A DNA stretch of 64,000 bases from CALMEH01 sp031409875 (GTDB lineage: Bacteria > Acidobacteriota > Blastocatellia > Pyrinomonadales > Pyrinomonadaceae): contig JANNYB010000063.1 in NCBI GenBank assembly GCA_031409875.1, positions 30,250 to 94,249 on the forward strand, written 5' to 3'. The position numbers and the translations under genes were made by a program. The notes under the pieces were generated by a model. The model searched no databases. It was not told the origin of the DNA and worked only from the letters and a program-made list of their open reading frames with translations. Shown in pieces: positions 33,222-44,200 of the stretch (the first letter of the stretch is position 1; every line of letters begins with the position of its first letter).

Positions 33222-35348
33222 TTATTTCAGCGAAGCCGAATCAACGCGGAAGGTCGAAATTAACGAACTATCCGTTGTTGAACGGAACTGAATCCGCACG
33301 GTTTGACCTTTGTATGCCGCCAAATTCAGCGATTTTTGTGAATAAGTTGTCGAAGCTGCCGTCTTATTCAAATTGCTGTATGTTGCCGGAGTTGCCAAAA
33401 GCGTTCCCGAAGTGTTGCGGACTTCGACAAACAATTTATCGTATTGCGTGGTCGTCGTCGTTTCGGCTGAGGTTACATTGAGCCAGAAGGTCAATGTTCC
33501 GGTTGCCGTCGTCGGAATCGAAACGGTTTGATACGATTGTCCCGAACGGTTGTTTGCCGTGCCGAAATAAATGTAACCTGTTCCGGCTTGCGGTGAACTT
33601 CCGTTGGCAATGTAGAAATAACCGTTGCCCGAACCAACCCACGGCGAAACACTTGTTTCAAATCCGCCATTGACGAAAAGTTCTGTGCCGCCGCCCGGTG
33701 TCGGTGTCGGTGTCGGTGTTCCGGTCGTCGGACACGCGCCAACGCCAACCGCGCACCAAGCCGTTGCAACTCCGGTATATTGCGTGCTGGTCGCACCGAA
33801 AAGGTCAGTCGCGGCATTCAAAGTTGCCGTTCTTGCGCCCGCAAAATTCGTGCTTGCCGTCATATAAGTCGTCAACGCACGATACCAGATTCTTTCCGAT
33901 GCGCTGGCACCGATGCCTGTAACAGCAATACTGCTGACACGATTTGTGCCGCCTGCCGCCATCAAAAAGAAAGCGTGATTGGCAATTCCCGAATTGGTGT
34001 GAACGCCGCCGCTGTCCGCCGTTCCCGTGTAGCGAATGCTGTAATGATCGGGGTCGCCGTAGGTGAACGGACTACTCATCGAACGAAGCGCGTCGCCCGG
34101 AGTTCCGGGTGTGTAGCAATCTTCGCCGATTTTCCAAGTGTCAGCCGTAACCGTGCCGCCGTCGGCTCTTAATTCAACCATCGCGCCGAAAATGTCGGAC
34201 GTGGCTTCATTCAAAGCTCCCGATTCATTGGCGTAAGTTAAATTCGCCGTATATTCGGTAACGCCGTGCGTCATTTCGTGTCCGGCAACGTCAATCGTTG
34301 TCAGAGGCGAAAATGTCGAGCCGTTGCCGTCGCCGTAACTCATTTGATTGTTATACCAAAAAGCGTTATTGTATGCGCCGCTCGTGCCGAAGTGAACCCG
34401 CGAAACAACCATTGCGATGCCGCCGACAGCCGAAGTTGTCGTTCCGGGACCGTAATTTCCGTTGATGCCGTTGCGTCCGTGAACTATTTGGTAATAATCG
34501 AAAGTTTGCGCCGCGCCGTAATGCGCGTCAACACCTGCGCGTTGAATCGTCGTATTCCAATTATCATCCGTGTCCGTAAAACGCGATTGCGTGCCGCCCG
34601 TGCCGGTTGTTTCGTTGCCGGTCGAATTCATATTGAAAGTTCCCATTCTGCGTGTGGTGTCTTCCATATAAAATGTTCCGGCTGAAGTTGTTGTCGAAAT
34701 ATTAACCGTTCCGCTGTAAAGCGAACTTCCCGTTCCGGTTTTCAAGTTATTGTATTCAAACACTTTAACGCCCGTTTGAGCATCAATGAAAATAACCGGA
34801 GCAGACGTTTCATCCGAACCGTCAATGCGCGGAATTTCGACGCGATAAACCAGATGGTCTTGAACTTCGCCGCGATAAATAAACAATTCAACCGTCGGAT
34901 TGTCGGTCATTTTCGCACGGCTGGCATCTTGTCTGACTGCATGATTTATCGCCGCTTTCTGCGAAAAACTCGGCTGTGTCGAAACAACCGCAATATTTTC
35001 TTTCAAGTTGTCGGTAATCGTCGAAAGCGAACCGTCTGATTTCAGATGAACAATCGCTTCGCCTTCCCAAACGGGAACGCCGCCGTAAGTTTGGCGAACT
35101 TTTGTGTGCGCCATTCTGAGTTCGTCAATTTCAACTTTTGAAACCTGAAACTCGTCAACATTTCCGATTGCTCTCTGCGACGATTGCCCGCGCAAGATGT
35201 CAAGACTGATGGTTTTTGCTCTTTCCAATTCGTCTTGTGTGCCGTTCTCGAAAATGTTTTTGCCTGCTTGGGCTGTGTTGCCGATAAAAATAAATATTAC
35301 CGAAGCCGCCAAGACAAACAATGCTGTAATTCCTAAAATTTTTTTCAC
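33222..35348 (-). CDS. Secreted M4-family (thermolysin-like) metalloprotease (708 aa)
   Basis: A signal peptide (about 1-28) is followed by an FTP/PepSY-type propeptide (about 35-200). The catalytic domain has DVAGHEMTHGVTEYTANL (H357, E358, H361) and NESGALNEATSDIFGAMVE with the third zinc ligand (about E381). The C-terminal helical part contains YSIRYTGTADSGGVHTNSGIANHAFF with the catalytic His. After a Thr/Pro linker with PTPTPTPGGG (about 545), a jelly-roll-like domain (about 560-708, NGGFETSVSPWVGSGNG, VRIQFRSTTDSS) may bind substrate. It is a typical exported neutral protease that matures by propeptide removal. Confidence 0.93.
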   Translation of the reverse strand: MKKILGITALFVLAASVIFIFIGNTAQAGKNIFENGTQDELERAKTISLDILRGQSSQRAIGNVDEFQVSKVEIDELRMAHTKVRQTYGGVPVWEGEAIVHLKSDGSLSTITDNLKENIAVVSTQPSFSQKAAINHAVRQDASRAKMTDNPTVELFIYRGEVQDHLVYRVEIPRIDGSDETSAPVIFIDAQTGVKVFEYNNLKTGTGSSLYSGTVNISTTTSAGTFYMEDTTRRMGTFNMNSTGNETTGTGGTQSRFTDTDDNWNTTIQRAGVDAHYGAAQTFDYYQIVHGRNGINGNYGPGTTTSAVGGIAMVVSRVHFGTSGAYNNAFWYNNQMSYGDGNGSTFSPLTTIDVAGHEMTHGVTEYTANLTYANESGALNEATSDIFGAMVELRADGGTVTADTWKIGEDCYTPGTPGDALRSMSSPFTYGDPDHYSIRYTGTADSGGVHTNSGIANHAFFLMAAGGTNRVSSIAVTGIGASASERIWYRALTTYMTASTNFAGARTATLNAATDLFGATSTQYTGVATAWCAVGVGACPTTGTPTPTPTPGGGTELFVNGGFETSVSPWVGSGNGYFYIANGSSPQAGTGYIYFGTANNRSGQSYQTVSIPTTATGTLTFWLNVTSAETTTTTQYDKLFVEVRNTSGTLLATPATYSNLNKTAASTTYSQKSLNLAAYKGQTVRIQFRSTTDSSLISTFRVDSASLK

Positions 35349-35560
35349 GCTTTAATATCTCCTATGGGATTTTTTTAATTTTTTAATTTGCCGATAATGT
35401 ATCAAGCCGGAATGAATAAAAATACATATAATCACGAATAATTTTCGTTTTTCCCTACGGAAAAGCGCGTTTCAAGATTCTGAAATTTAGGGGATAAATT
35501 GATAAAATAATTTCCAACAATTTAGAATAAGTGTAAGAATTGTAATTATCAAAAATTATT

Positions 35561-36010
35561 GTGTCAACCATAAACAGTCAAAATGGACAAATATATGAAC
35601 AGTTTTTTACAACGAACGACATCGGCAAGATTTTTTCGTGGGACGCGGTTTCGGAAATTCATCGTTCGCGCCACGGAATTTATCAAAAAAACGGACGACT
35701 GATTTCCCTGCTCACCGATTTCGGCAAAATCAATCCGTGCTATCCCGATTTTCACGGCGAAACTGCGAACACGATTTTTTATACAGGCGCAGGCAAACGC
35801 GGCGATCAAAAACTTGATATTTGGAACAAAGCCTTGCACAATGCGATTAAAACCGAAATAGCCGTTCCGCTTTTTTGTAAATTGGGCGTGAATCTTTGGA
35901 AATTTCTCGGCTATTGGAAAGTTCGTGATGCCGAATATGTTTTCGAGGAAAAAAATCAACGTAACATTTGGAGTTTTGTGCTGAAAAGAATTGAGTTGCA
36001 AGAGTTTTAG
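35561..36010 (+). CDS. Stand-alone SRA/YDG-like domain protein (149 aa)
   Basis: The protein contains FYTGAGKRGDQKLDIWNKALHNA (about residues 72-94), followed by VPLFCKLG, WKFLGYWKV and NIWSFVLKRIEL. This order (YTG-x-G-x2-GDQ, N-x-AL, F, Y-x-G/V, F-x-L-x-R) is that of the SRA-like domain found in McrA-type restriction enzymes, which reads modified cytosine. No HNH or other nuclease motif is present, so it is a solo reader or a remnant. The start is a GTG with no visible ribosome-binding site and is uncertain. It is divergent from the M4 protease gene. Confidence 0.55.
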   Translation: MSTINSQNGQIYEQFFTTNDIGKIFSWDAVSEIHRSRHGIYQKNGRLISLLTDFGKINPCYPDFHGETANTIFYTGAGKRGDQKLDIWNKALHNAIKTEIAVPLFCKLGVNLWKFLGYWKVRDAEYVFEEKNQRNIWSFVLKRIELQEF

Positions 36011-36180
36011 AAAAGTTGCGTTCAATAAACTGTGAACAATAATCGAACAAAATATATCTTTAAATTGCTCAAAATAGAAGATTTTATTCGCCATCATTGG
36101 TCGGAAATATTACCAATTTGTTTATCAATTCTCACTATCATTTTGCTGATTTTAGAGTTTTTAGGAATAATAAAACTCTA

Positions 36181-36696
36181 ATGTTAGAAATTAGAAAAGC
36201 AATCGAATCGGACAAATCGGCAGTTTGGGAAATTATCAAAGCCATAATTTCAACCGGCGACACATACATTTTCGCGCCTGATTCATCACGCGAAAAAATG
36301 CTCGCTTATTGGTTTGCCGAAGATAAAGAGAAATATGTCGCCATCTTGTCAGAACCGGAAGCAGTAGCGACCGGCTCACCGTCTAAAATCGTCGGCACAT
36401 TTTTCATAAAATCCAACCAGCCCGATTTAGGTTCGCACATCTGCAACGCCGGATTCATGGTTTCATCAAAAGCGAAAGGCAAAGGCATCGGCAGAAAAAT
36501 GGCGGAATTTTCGCTCGTCGAAGCGCGAAAATTAGGCTACCAAGCGATGCAGTTTAATTTTGTCGTCAAATCCAATGAAATTGCCGTCCGATTATGGCTC
36601 GCGCTCGGATTTGAAATCATCGGCGAAATTCCCGAAGCATTTCAACACAAGGAAAACGGTTTGACAAATGCGCTGATAATGTATCGGAAGTTATGA
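36181..36696 (+). CDS. GNAT family N-acetyltransferase (171 aa)
   Basis: I start at the ATG giving MLEIRKAIESDKSAV, because the family N-terminus (a strand, then residues binding acetyl-CoA) begins there and TAGGA lies upstream; a longer frame starts at 36097. Motif A is visible as GFMVSSKAKGKGIGRKMAEFSLVEARKLGY (about residues 95-124), and motif B as SNEIAVRLWLALGFEIIGEIPEAF. It probably acetylates a small molecule or a protein amino group; the substrate is unknown. The build resembles the PhnO/RimI-like acetyltransferases that have a NEIAVRLW segment. Confidence 0.85.
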   Translation: MLEIRKAIESDKSAVWEIIKAIISTGDTYIFAPDSSREKMLAYWFAEDKEKYVAILSEPEAVATGSPSKIVGTFFIKSNQPDLGSHICNAGFMVSSKAKGKGIGRKMAEFSLVEARKLGYQAMQFNFVVKSNEIAVRLWLALGFEIIGEIPEAFQHKENGLTNALIMYRKL

Positions 36697-36701
36697 AGGA
36701 T

Positions 36702-36737
36702 AAGGATGAATAAAATGGGGCATTCTTATTCATCCTT
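36702..36737. terminator. Terminator-like hairpin after the GNAT gene
   Basis: AAGGATGAATAA (36702-36713) pairs perfectly with TTATTCATCCTT (36726-36737), with a 12-bp loop. There is no long T-run, so strength is doubtful. Confidence 0.4.
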
Positions 36738-36871
36738 CATCTAACATACGCAGACGGAATCGGATTGTCGCCGCCGATTCCGAAAGTCGTGATTTCGGTC
36801 ATCGCGGATTGTGTTTTCAGAACATACCAAACGCCGTTGCGATAAACCGCCAAATCGGTCTTGCCGTCCGC
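36737..36871 (-). pseudogene. Remnant of an FG-GAP C-terminal blade
   Basis: The minus strand reads ADGKTDLAVYRNGVWYVLK ... TTFGIGGDNPIPSAYVR and a stop. This is the last blade of the FG-GAP module found complete in three larger genes here, where the ending is PNAFVP or AAFVP. It lies directly behind the stop of the Calx-beta/VCBS gene (36880) without a start codon or domain of its own. It looks like the old 3' end left after the module was replaced or truncated. Confidence 0.55.
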
Positions 36872-36879
36872 ACAGAAAT

Positions 36880-39800
36880 TTACGGCACAAAAGCATTCGG
36901 AGTCGGAATGTCTCCGGCAATGCCGAAGGTTTGAATCAGCGTTCCTGCCGTTGAGCGTTGGATAAACCAAGTTTGATTTGTCGGTCGGAAAACTCCGGCA
37001 TCAAATTTTCCATCGCCATCGTAATCTCCGGCAACCGGAACATCGCCCGATGTGCCGAACGGAAAGGCAAAGAAACTGAAATCTTCGCTTCGCAAAATAA
37101 ACCAATTTCCGTTTGATGGTCGCCAGAAAGCGACATCAGCCTTGCCATCGCCCGTGTAGTCGCCTTGCACGGGTTTGTCGGTTGCCGTGCCGAATTGTGT
37201 GGCAAAAACGCTTCCGTTTGAACTGCGGCGAATCCACCATTCCGCGCCGTTTGCGCCAATTGGACGATAAATCGCAATGTCGGCTTTGCCGTCGCCATCA
37301 TAATCGCCGACTGTCGGTTTATCGCCTGTCGTGCCAAAACCGATGATGTCCGTGCCGCCCGTTGATTTCGAGATAAACCACGTCAAACTCGATTCACGAA
37401 ACACGGCGGCATCAGCTTTGCCATCGCCATCATAATCCGCCGGAACGGGGACATCGCCCGAAGTGCCGAACGGAAACGCATAGAACGAAAAATCTTCCGA
37501 CCGCAAAATATACCATTCACCTGTCGCCGGACGGAAAAAAGCAATATCGGTTTTGCCGTCGCCCGTAAAATCGGCGGGCGTGATTTTGTCAGCGGAATTA
37601 CCGAATTGAAAAGCGCGGTTTCCGCCATCGGACGAGCGCAAATACCACCATTCACCGACAGACGGGCGGAAGATGGAAATATCCGTCTTGCCGTCGCCGT
37701 CAAAATCGGCGATGGAATTTCTCACAGCATCATCGTTGACGATGGTAACGGTTGCGGTGGCATTGCCGATTACAGCATTTACGGCATTGGAAATTTGCAC
37801 CTGAAATGTTTCGTCAGGCTCGAAAATCGTATCGCCGATAATGGTTACGGGAATCGTTTTACTCGTTTCGCCGGGAGCGAAGGTTATTTGCCCCGAAGCC
37901 GCCAAAAAGTCAGTCGGAGAAACAGCCGTGCCGTTTGCCGTTGCATAATTGACCGTTACGTTTCTGCCGCTCGGCACGAGAAGATTGAGGTTGACTTGTG
38001 CGACGACGTTGTTTTGATTGCCTTCGGTAATGTTCAGACCGCTAATGTTCATCACGGGCGGCGGGTCGTCGTCTTCGATATTGATGACGGTGTTTGCCGG
38101 AGAGCCGATAGTTGCGCCGCCGTCAACGCCGATAATTGACAGATTTACGGTTTCAAACGGTTCTTCGTCAAGTGCGTCGTTAATTATGGAAACCGTAAAT
38201 GTTTTGCTTGTTTCGTCAGCATCGAAGACAACGCTTCCCGTAACGGAAGAATAATCTTGTCCGGCAGTCGCCGTTCCGTTGGCGGTCGCATATTGCACCA
38301 GCACGTCGCTTGCCGCGCCATTTGCACGGGTGATTGTAACGGTTACAGTTCCGCCGTTTTCAGCGACGTTATAGGCGGCATTGCCGAATTGGACGTTTCC
38401 GGCAATATCATCATCAATAATTGTCGTCAAAGCCATTCGGTCGCCGAGCGAAGCATTGAGCGGATTTACCAAGTAAGTAATAAAGTTTTCGTCCGATTCG
38501 TCTCTCGTATCGCCTTTAGCCGATACTGTAATTGTTTTGCTTGTTTCGCCGGGTTGAAAAACGAGTTTTCCTTTGGCAGGCGCGTAATCGTTTGGGGCAA
38601 AAGCCGTCCCGGCAGCCGTATAAAATTCAACCCGCACCGGTCTGGAACTCGGCGCGGACAAACTGACGGTATAAACCGCATTAGTCGTTCCGGTGTTCAG
38701 TTCCGTTACCGAAACGTCCGAACTAATTGATAAAACAGGGAAATCCGTTGGCGGTGAAGGCAAGCAAGTGTTATACAGCACGGAAACGTCTTCGTTCCAG
38801 TAATTGGCGGTTGTAATGTCCGGTTTTCCGTCTCCATTAAAATCTGCAACATTTACGTCAAAAGCATTTATGCCTGAAATAAATCTTTCGGGAGCAGAAA
38901 ACGTGCCTGTGCCGCTTCCGTAAAGAATTCCTACGCGATTGTCGGGAAATGCCGAACGGTAACTGTTGCCGACGACTAAATCTATGTTTTGGTCGTTGTT
39001 AAAATCGGCAACGGCGATTGATGCCGTGCCGCGTCCGGTCGGATAAATTGTCGGTGCGAGAAATCCGCCTGTTCCGTTACCTAAAAGAATAGCGACTCTC
39101 GGAACAAAATTCGGGGAAGATTCATTGGCATCATTATTTGTAACGGCGGCATCGAGAATGCCGTCTTCATTAAAATCGGCAAGAACCAATTCCGCTACCG
39201 GATTCCCGGCAGGATATAAAACCGGCGGGCTAAAGTTGCCGCCACCCGTGCCGAGATAAACAAATACATTTCCGGCGGCGGTTGCTGCTAAATCTTTTAT
39301 CCCGTCATTATTAAGGTCGCCGATGGCAACTCCCCACGGCGGATAAGCATTTATATCTTGTCCAACGGCGAGATGGTGCGAGAAAACAAAAGTTCCGTTG
39401 CTATTTCCTCTGAAAATACTGAGCCAGCCGCGGTCATCTACAACGGCGACAGCTATGTCCAGAATGCCGTCGCCGGTAAGGTCGCCAACGGCAACCGACC
39501 TTAAAAATCTGCGCGAACCGGCGAAGTAATTGACGGCTGGGGCAAAACCGTTACCATTGTTCAACATCACGGACAATCTTCCCTGTCCGGTATTTGTGTG
39601 CCAGTTGATGGTTGCTATATCGGGGCTTCCGTCGCTATTAAAATCTGCGCTGAAAACCGACCACGGACGTTCGGGAAGCGCAATAGTCGAAGTTATCGAA
39701 AAATTTCCATTCCCGTTGTTCGACATCACCTGGACATTCATTAAATCATAGTTGCTGACGGCAATATCCGTGTTGCCGTCACCATTGTAATCGGCGGGCG

Positions 39801-41013
39801 CGGTAGAATTCGGCTGACCTCCGACGAAGGCGGTTGCGGGTCCGAAACGTCCGTTTCCCGACCCGAAAAATATTTGAACTTCCGCGAATCCCCCGCCGCT
39901 CTGTGCCAAATCCATCTGTCCGTCGCTGTTAAAGTCATCAACTTCTATCGAAAATGTATAACCGGCAACGGCAAAAACTATTTCGCTGCCGAAAGTTCCG
40001 TCGCCGTTTCCCAAACGTATTGTATTGGCGATGTCAAAACCGCTCGCCGTAGCGATGATGTCCAGTTTGTTATCGTTGCTGACATCCGCCAGCCAGAGTC
40101 TGCCTGCGCCGCGGCTGAAAGATAAGAACGGGGAAAGCGTAAAACCGCCCATTCCGTTGCCGATTAAAACGGAAGCACCGGAGAAATTACTTCCCACCGA
40201 ATCTACAACCGCATCAATTTTATTGTCGCCATTTAAATCTCCGACGGAAATATATGCGGCATTTGTATTATTTGCAATCGAAATCGAAACGGGCGCATTA
40301 AAACTTCCGTTTGCCGCCAGCAAAATGGACACGAACGGCGAGTTGCTATTGGCGACAATTAAATCGGTTTTACCATCGCCGTTAAAATCTGCTTTATTCA
40401 TCGAGTAAGGACTGTTTCCGACTTGAAAACTGGCAGAAAGCGAAAAATTACCCGTATTGTCGCCGAAATAAATCCACACTTTGTTTTGCAATCCATCAGT
40501 AACGGCAAAGTCCATTCGGTCATCGCCGTTAAAATCTTCCGCTACGCTTGCCCACGGCTCGCCTACAAACGGAATTGTTCGAATGTTCGTAAATTGCCCC
40601 TGACCGTTGCCGACCAATAATGACACGCCGTTTGAGTCTATTGTCCAACGATGCGAAACGAGTAAATCCAAATTTCCGTCGCCGTTAAAATCGGCAACCG
40701 TGATATGAGTAATAAAACTGAGAGTCGCTATTGAGTCAATCGGCGTGAAACTGCCGTTTCCGTTGCCGAGTTGGACTTCGACGCGGGCAGTGCCAAAACT
40801 CGCCGCCGTTCCGACGGCGAAGTCGCGCTTGCCGTCATTATTGAAATCGGCGACAGCCATCGCGCTCGAAGTGTTGGTTAGCGGAATTGACCTGCCGTTG
40901 TTGAAACTCGGTGACGGACACGAGGTTAACAAATCAGAATTTTGTCCGCAGACGTTTGAAAGATTGCACAGAGTAACACAAATAAAAATCGAATAACAGA
41001 ATGCTTTTAACAT
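36880..41013 (-). CDS. Very large secreted VCBS/FG-GAP and Calx-beta protein (1377 aa)
   Basis: The start at 41013 has GGGAG upstream; the open frame reaches 41103 without a signal. A signal peptide (about 1-24) leads into many FG-GAP/VCBS blades (about 45-770; for example ADFNNDGKRDFAVG, GDLNGDNKIDAVVDS). Three Calx-beta domains (about 780-1095) contain DESDENF, DEEPFE and FEPDETF motifs. The C-terminal seven-blade FG-GAP module (about 1105-1377) is almost identical to that of the neighbouring gene at 41206. Calcium-binding Asp loops are abundant. It is probably a surface adhesin or matrix protein. A module remnant lies just beyond its stop. Confidence 0.85.
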   Translation of the reverse strand: MLKAFCYSIFICVTLCNLSNVCGQNSDLLTSCPSPSFNNGRSIPLTNTSSAMAVADFNNDGKRDFAVGTAASFGTARVEVQLGNGNGSFTPIDSIATLSFITHITVADFNGDGNLDLLVSHRWTIDSNGVSLLVGNGQGQFTNIRTIPFVGEPWASVAEDFNGDDRMDFAVTDGLQNKVWIYFGDNTGNFSLSASFQVGNSPYSMNKADFNGDGKTDLIVANSNSPFVSILLAANGSFNAPVSISIANNTNAAYISVGDLNGDNKIDAVVDSVGSNFSGASVLIGNGMGGFTLSPFLSFSRGAGRLWLADVSNDNKLDIIATASGFDIANTIRLGNGDGTFGSEIVFAVAGYTFSIEVDDFNSDGQMDLAQSGGGFAEVQIFFGSGNGRFGPATAFVGGQPNSTAPADYNGDGNTDIAVSNYDLMNVQVMSNNGNGNFSITSTIALPERPWSVFSADFNSDGSPDIATINWHTNTGQGRLSVMLNNGNGFAPAVNYFAGSRRFLRSVAVGDLTGDGILDIAVAVVDDRGWLSIFRGNSNGTFVFSHHLAVGQDINAYPPWGVAIGDLNNDGIKDLAATAAGNVFVYLGTGGGNFSPPVLYPAGNPVAELVLADFNEDGILDAAVTNNDANESSPNFVPRVAILLGNGTGGFLAPTIYPTGRGTASIAVADFNNDQNIDLVVGNSYRSAFPDNRVGILYGSGTGTFSAPERFISGINAFDVNVADFNGDGKPDITTANYWNEDVSVLYNTCLPSPPTDFPVLSISSDVSVTELNTGTTNAVYTVSLSAPSSRPVRVEFYTAAGTAFAPNDYAPAKGKLVFQPGETSKTITVSAKGDTRDESDENFITYLVNPLNASLGDRMALTTIIDDDIAGNVQFGNAAYNVAENGGTVTVTITRANGAASDVLVQYATANGTATAGQDYSSVTGSVVFDADETSKTFTVSIINDALDEEPFETVNLSIIGVDGGATIGSPANTVINIEDDDPPPVMNISGLNITEGNQNNVVAQVNLNLLVPSGRNVTVNYATANGTAVSPTDFLAASGQITFAPGETSKTIPVTIIGDTIFEPDETFQVQISNAVNAVIGNATATVTIVNDDAVRNSIADFDGDGKTDISIFRPSVGEWWYLRSSDGGNRAFQFGNSADKITPADFTGDGKTDIAFFRPATGEWYILRSEDFSFYAFPFGTSGDVPVPADYDGDGKADAAVFRESSLTWFISKSTGGTDIIGFGTTGDKPTVGDYDGDGKADIAIYRPIGANGAEWWIRRSSNGSVFATQFGTATDKPVQGDYTGDGKADVAFWRPSNGNWFILRSEDFSFFAFPFGTSGDVPVAGDYDGDGKFDAGVFRPTNQTWFIQRSTAGTLIQTFGIAGDIPTPNAFVP

Positions 41014-41041
41014 AAAACGCTCCCAGATAATATGTATTGAC

Positions 41042-41170
41042 AAAAAGGTTAAGCGGACGGAAAATTGTTCGTTATTCGCTACCAGCCATTCGTTATAAAA
41101 CAAAGAATTCCTGATTTAAAAGTGAAAAATGGGCAACGAATAACGAATAATAGTCTTACTTTTTTAACCT
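41042..41170. repeat. Imperfect nested inverted repeat
   Basis: AAAAAGGTTAA (41042 on) pairs with TTTTTAACCT (41161-41170), and inside it GTTCGTTATTCG (41068-41079) pairs with CGAATAACGAA (41136-41147). It fills the gap between the two large repeat-protein genes and probably overlaps the promoter of the VCBS/Calx-beta gene. Confidence 0.5.
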
Positions 41171-41205
41171 AACCATACAAATATAAAGTTAAACCACCAG
41201 CCGTT

Positions 41206-44200
41206 TCAAGGCACGAAAGCGTTTGGAATAGGCAAATCGCCCACGATGCCGAATTGTTGAATCAGCGTTCCTGCCGTCGAGCGTTGGACATACCAATTCA
41301 AATCCGTCGGGCGGAAAACGCCCGCGTCAAATCTGCCGTCGCCGTCGTAATCTCCGGCAACCGGAACATCGCCCGATGTGCCGAACGGAAACGCATAGAA
41401 CGAAAAGTCTTCGCTTCTGAGGATAAACCAATTTCCATTCGACGGTCGCCAAAAAGCAATGTCCGTTTTCCCATCGCCCGTATAATCGCCTTGCACGGGT
41501 TTGTCGGTTGCCGCGCCGAATTGTGTGGCAAAGACGCTTCCGTTTGAACTGCGGCGAATCCACCATTCCGCGCCGTTTGCGCCATTTGGACGATAAATCG
41601 CAATGTCGGCTTTGCCATCGCCGTCGTAATCTGCGACGGCAGGTTTATCGCCCGTTGCGCCGAAACCGATAATGTCCGTGCCGCCCGTTGATTTCGAGAT
41701 AAACCACGTCAAACTTGATTCGCGGAAAACAGCCGCATCAGATTTGCCGTCGCCATCGTAATCCGCCGGAACGGGAACATCGCCCGAAGTTCCAAACGGA
41801 AAGGCGAAAAACGAAGAATCTTCGCTTCGTAAAATAAACCAATTTCCGGTCGAAGGTCGCCAAAAAGCAACATCCGTTTTGCCATCGCCCGTATAATCTG
41901 CCGGAACGATTTTGTCCGTTCCCGCGCCAAATTGAAACGCCCGATTGCCGCCGTCCGATGAACGCAAATACCACCATTCGCCCGGCGCAGGTCGAAAGAT
42001 TGAAATGTCGGTTTTATTATCGCCGTCAAAATCAAACGGCGCACGGCGCGGCGCGGCAGTATTTTGAAGCCGCACAAGACTGAGTTTTTCCGTGCTATTA
42101 AAATCTAAAAACTGTCCGCCTGCCAAGACTTTGCCATCGGGTTGCAGAGCGATTGAAAGAACCGCTCCCGATGGACCTGCGCCGGTTGAAAATGTCGTGT
42201 CGAGCGAGCCAGTAGAATTGATTCGGGCAATTCGGACGGCAGATGCGCCGTTGTAGGTGATAAAAGCTCCGCCAATCAGAATTTTTCCATCAGGTTGAAC
42301 TTCAACGCCGCGAATCAAGCTGTTCACGCCGGTTCCGGGGTTGAAGGTGGCATCTATCGCACCGTCAGCCGCCGCAAATCGTCGGAGAATATTTCCGGCG
42401 GCAACAACTTTGCCGTCCGTTTGTTGCGTGAACGAAAAGAACTGAACAAGTATACTTGATGCGGTAAAACCCGTGTCGAGTGTGCCGTTGGCATTGAGCC
42501 TGGCGATGCCGTGTCGCGTGTTCGAGTTCACCGCGTTAAAAGTTCCGCCAATGATGATTCTTCCATCAGGTTGAATTGTGATGGCGCGTGTTCTGCCGGA
42601 GGAATTTAATGGAAGTGTTGAAAATGTCGAATCAATACTTCCGTTTGAATTTAATCTTAAAACAGTTTGCGGAGTAAGCGATGTAGGAGTAATTTGTCCG
42701 CCAAGTAAGATTTTACCGTCCGATTGCAGTTCCGAAGCATAAACAAAAAACAGAAAAATATCCGTAGAACTGAAATTAAAGGTCGAGTCCAAACTACCGT
42801 CCGGGTTATAGCGAACAATTCCGTAGGCGGAAACAGTATTAAAAACAAAGCTACCGCCAACGAAAATTTTGCCGTCCGGTTGAATGAACAAGGTAAAAAC
42901 ATCGCCGATAATTCGATGAGTCGAAGTAAATGTATTATCAAGCGTTCCGTCCGCATTAAGCCGCGCCAGAGAACTTTTTCTAACGCCGTTGACAAACTCG
43001 AAATCGCCGCCGATGAGAATTTTACCGTCCGTTTGACGTTTGATGGCATTAACCGAACCAAAGGTCGAAGCCGAAGCATTAAACGAATTATCGAGCGTTC
43101 CGTCCGAGTTTAATTGTGCCAGACGAATATGAGTTTGATTATTGAAAGCGACAAACAAACCGCCAATCAGAATCTTTCCGTTGGCAAGCAAATTTATATC
43201 AATAACCGGAACATCTTCCGTGTCGCCATTATTAAAAGTGCTGTCGGCAGAAGCATTGGCATTGAAACGAGCGACAATGCTACGGTTGCCGGTAGCGTCA
43301 TTATAATAATAATTCGCCAAAATCTTCCCGTCCGATTGCAGGGTTAATGCGTTCACTTCCAAACCGAAAATATTCGAAGGTAGATAATCAAATGCGGTAT
43401 CAAGTGAGCCATTACCGTTGATGCGAACAATTGCGTCGGTTGCTGTTCCATTGAAAAAGTCGAAAATTCCGCCGAGTAAAATTTTGTCGTCCGGTTGGAC
43501 GACAATTTCATAAACCGAGCTATTCGGTCCAGTTCCCGGATTAAAAGAAGTGTCATCTGTGCCATCAGCATTTATCCGCCTTATTGCCCGACTTGGCCTT
43601 CCCGGATCGCCGCCGACTAAAATTTTATCGTTTGCGGTATAAATAATCTTACGAACAACTGCCCCAAATCCGCTAAAAATTATGTCCAAAGTTCCATTAG
43701 CATTTAATCTGACGAGTCTTGAGGAAGATGTAGAAAAATGTCCGCCAACCAAAATCTTGCCGTCGGGTTGAATAACCACGTCGTTGATTTGGTCATTGAA
43801 ATTGATGGCAGAGGTAAATGTCGAATCAATGCTCCCGTCCGCATTGAGCCGCACGATTCGCGGCACGGTTTGACCGTTAAAAACCGTAAAAGCACCGGCA
43901 ATGATAATTTTGCCGTCCGTTTGCAAAGCAACGGCGCGGATGGGGAAAGTTGCGCCCGTTCCCGTATTAAAACTCGTGTCCAAAGTGCCATCGGCGTTGA
44001 AGCGGGCGATACCGTTTGTTCGCGCACCGTTGGCGCGTTGGAAAAGTCCGACAGCGATGATTTTGCCGTCCGGTTGGACGACCGTTTCGTTGACATAGCC
44101 GAAACTTTCGGTTACGGAAGCATTAAATGTCGCGTCCAAATCGCCGTCAGCCAGCGTTGGACGGTTTTGGATTACCGCATCGGGCATCGGTAATTTGTCG

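Noticed and set aside
37606..38139. 177-codon plus-strand frame inside the VCBS/Calx-beta gene
   Set aside because: Antisense shadow of a repeat-protein gene with intact domain structure on the other strand.
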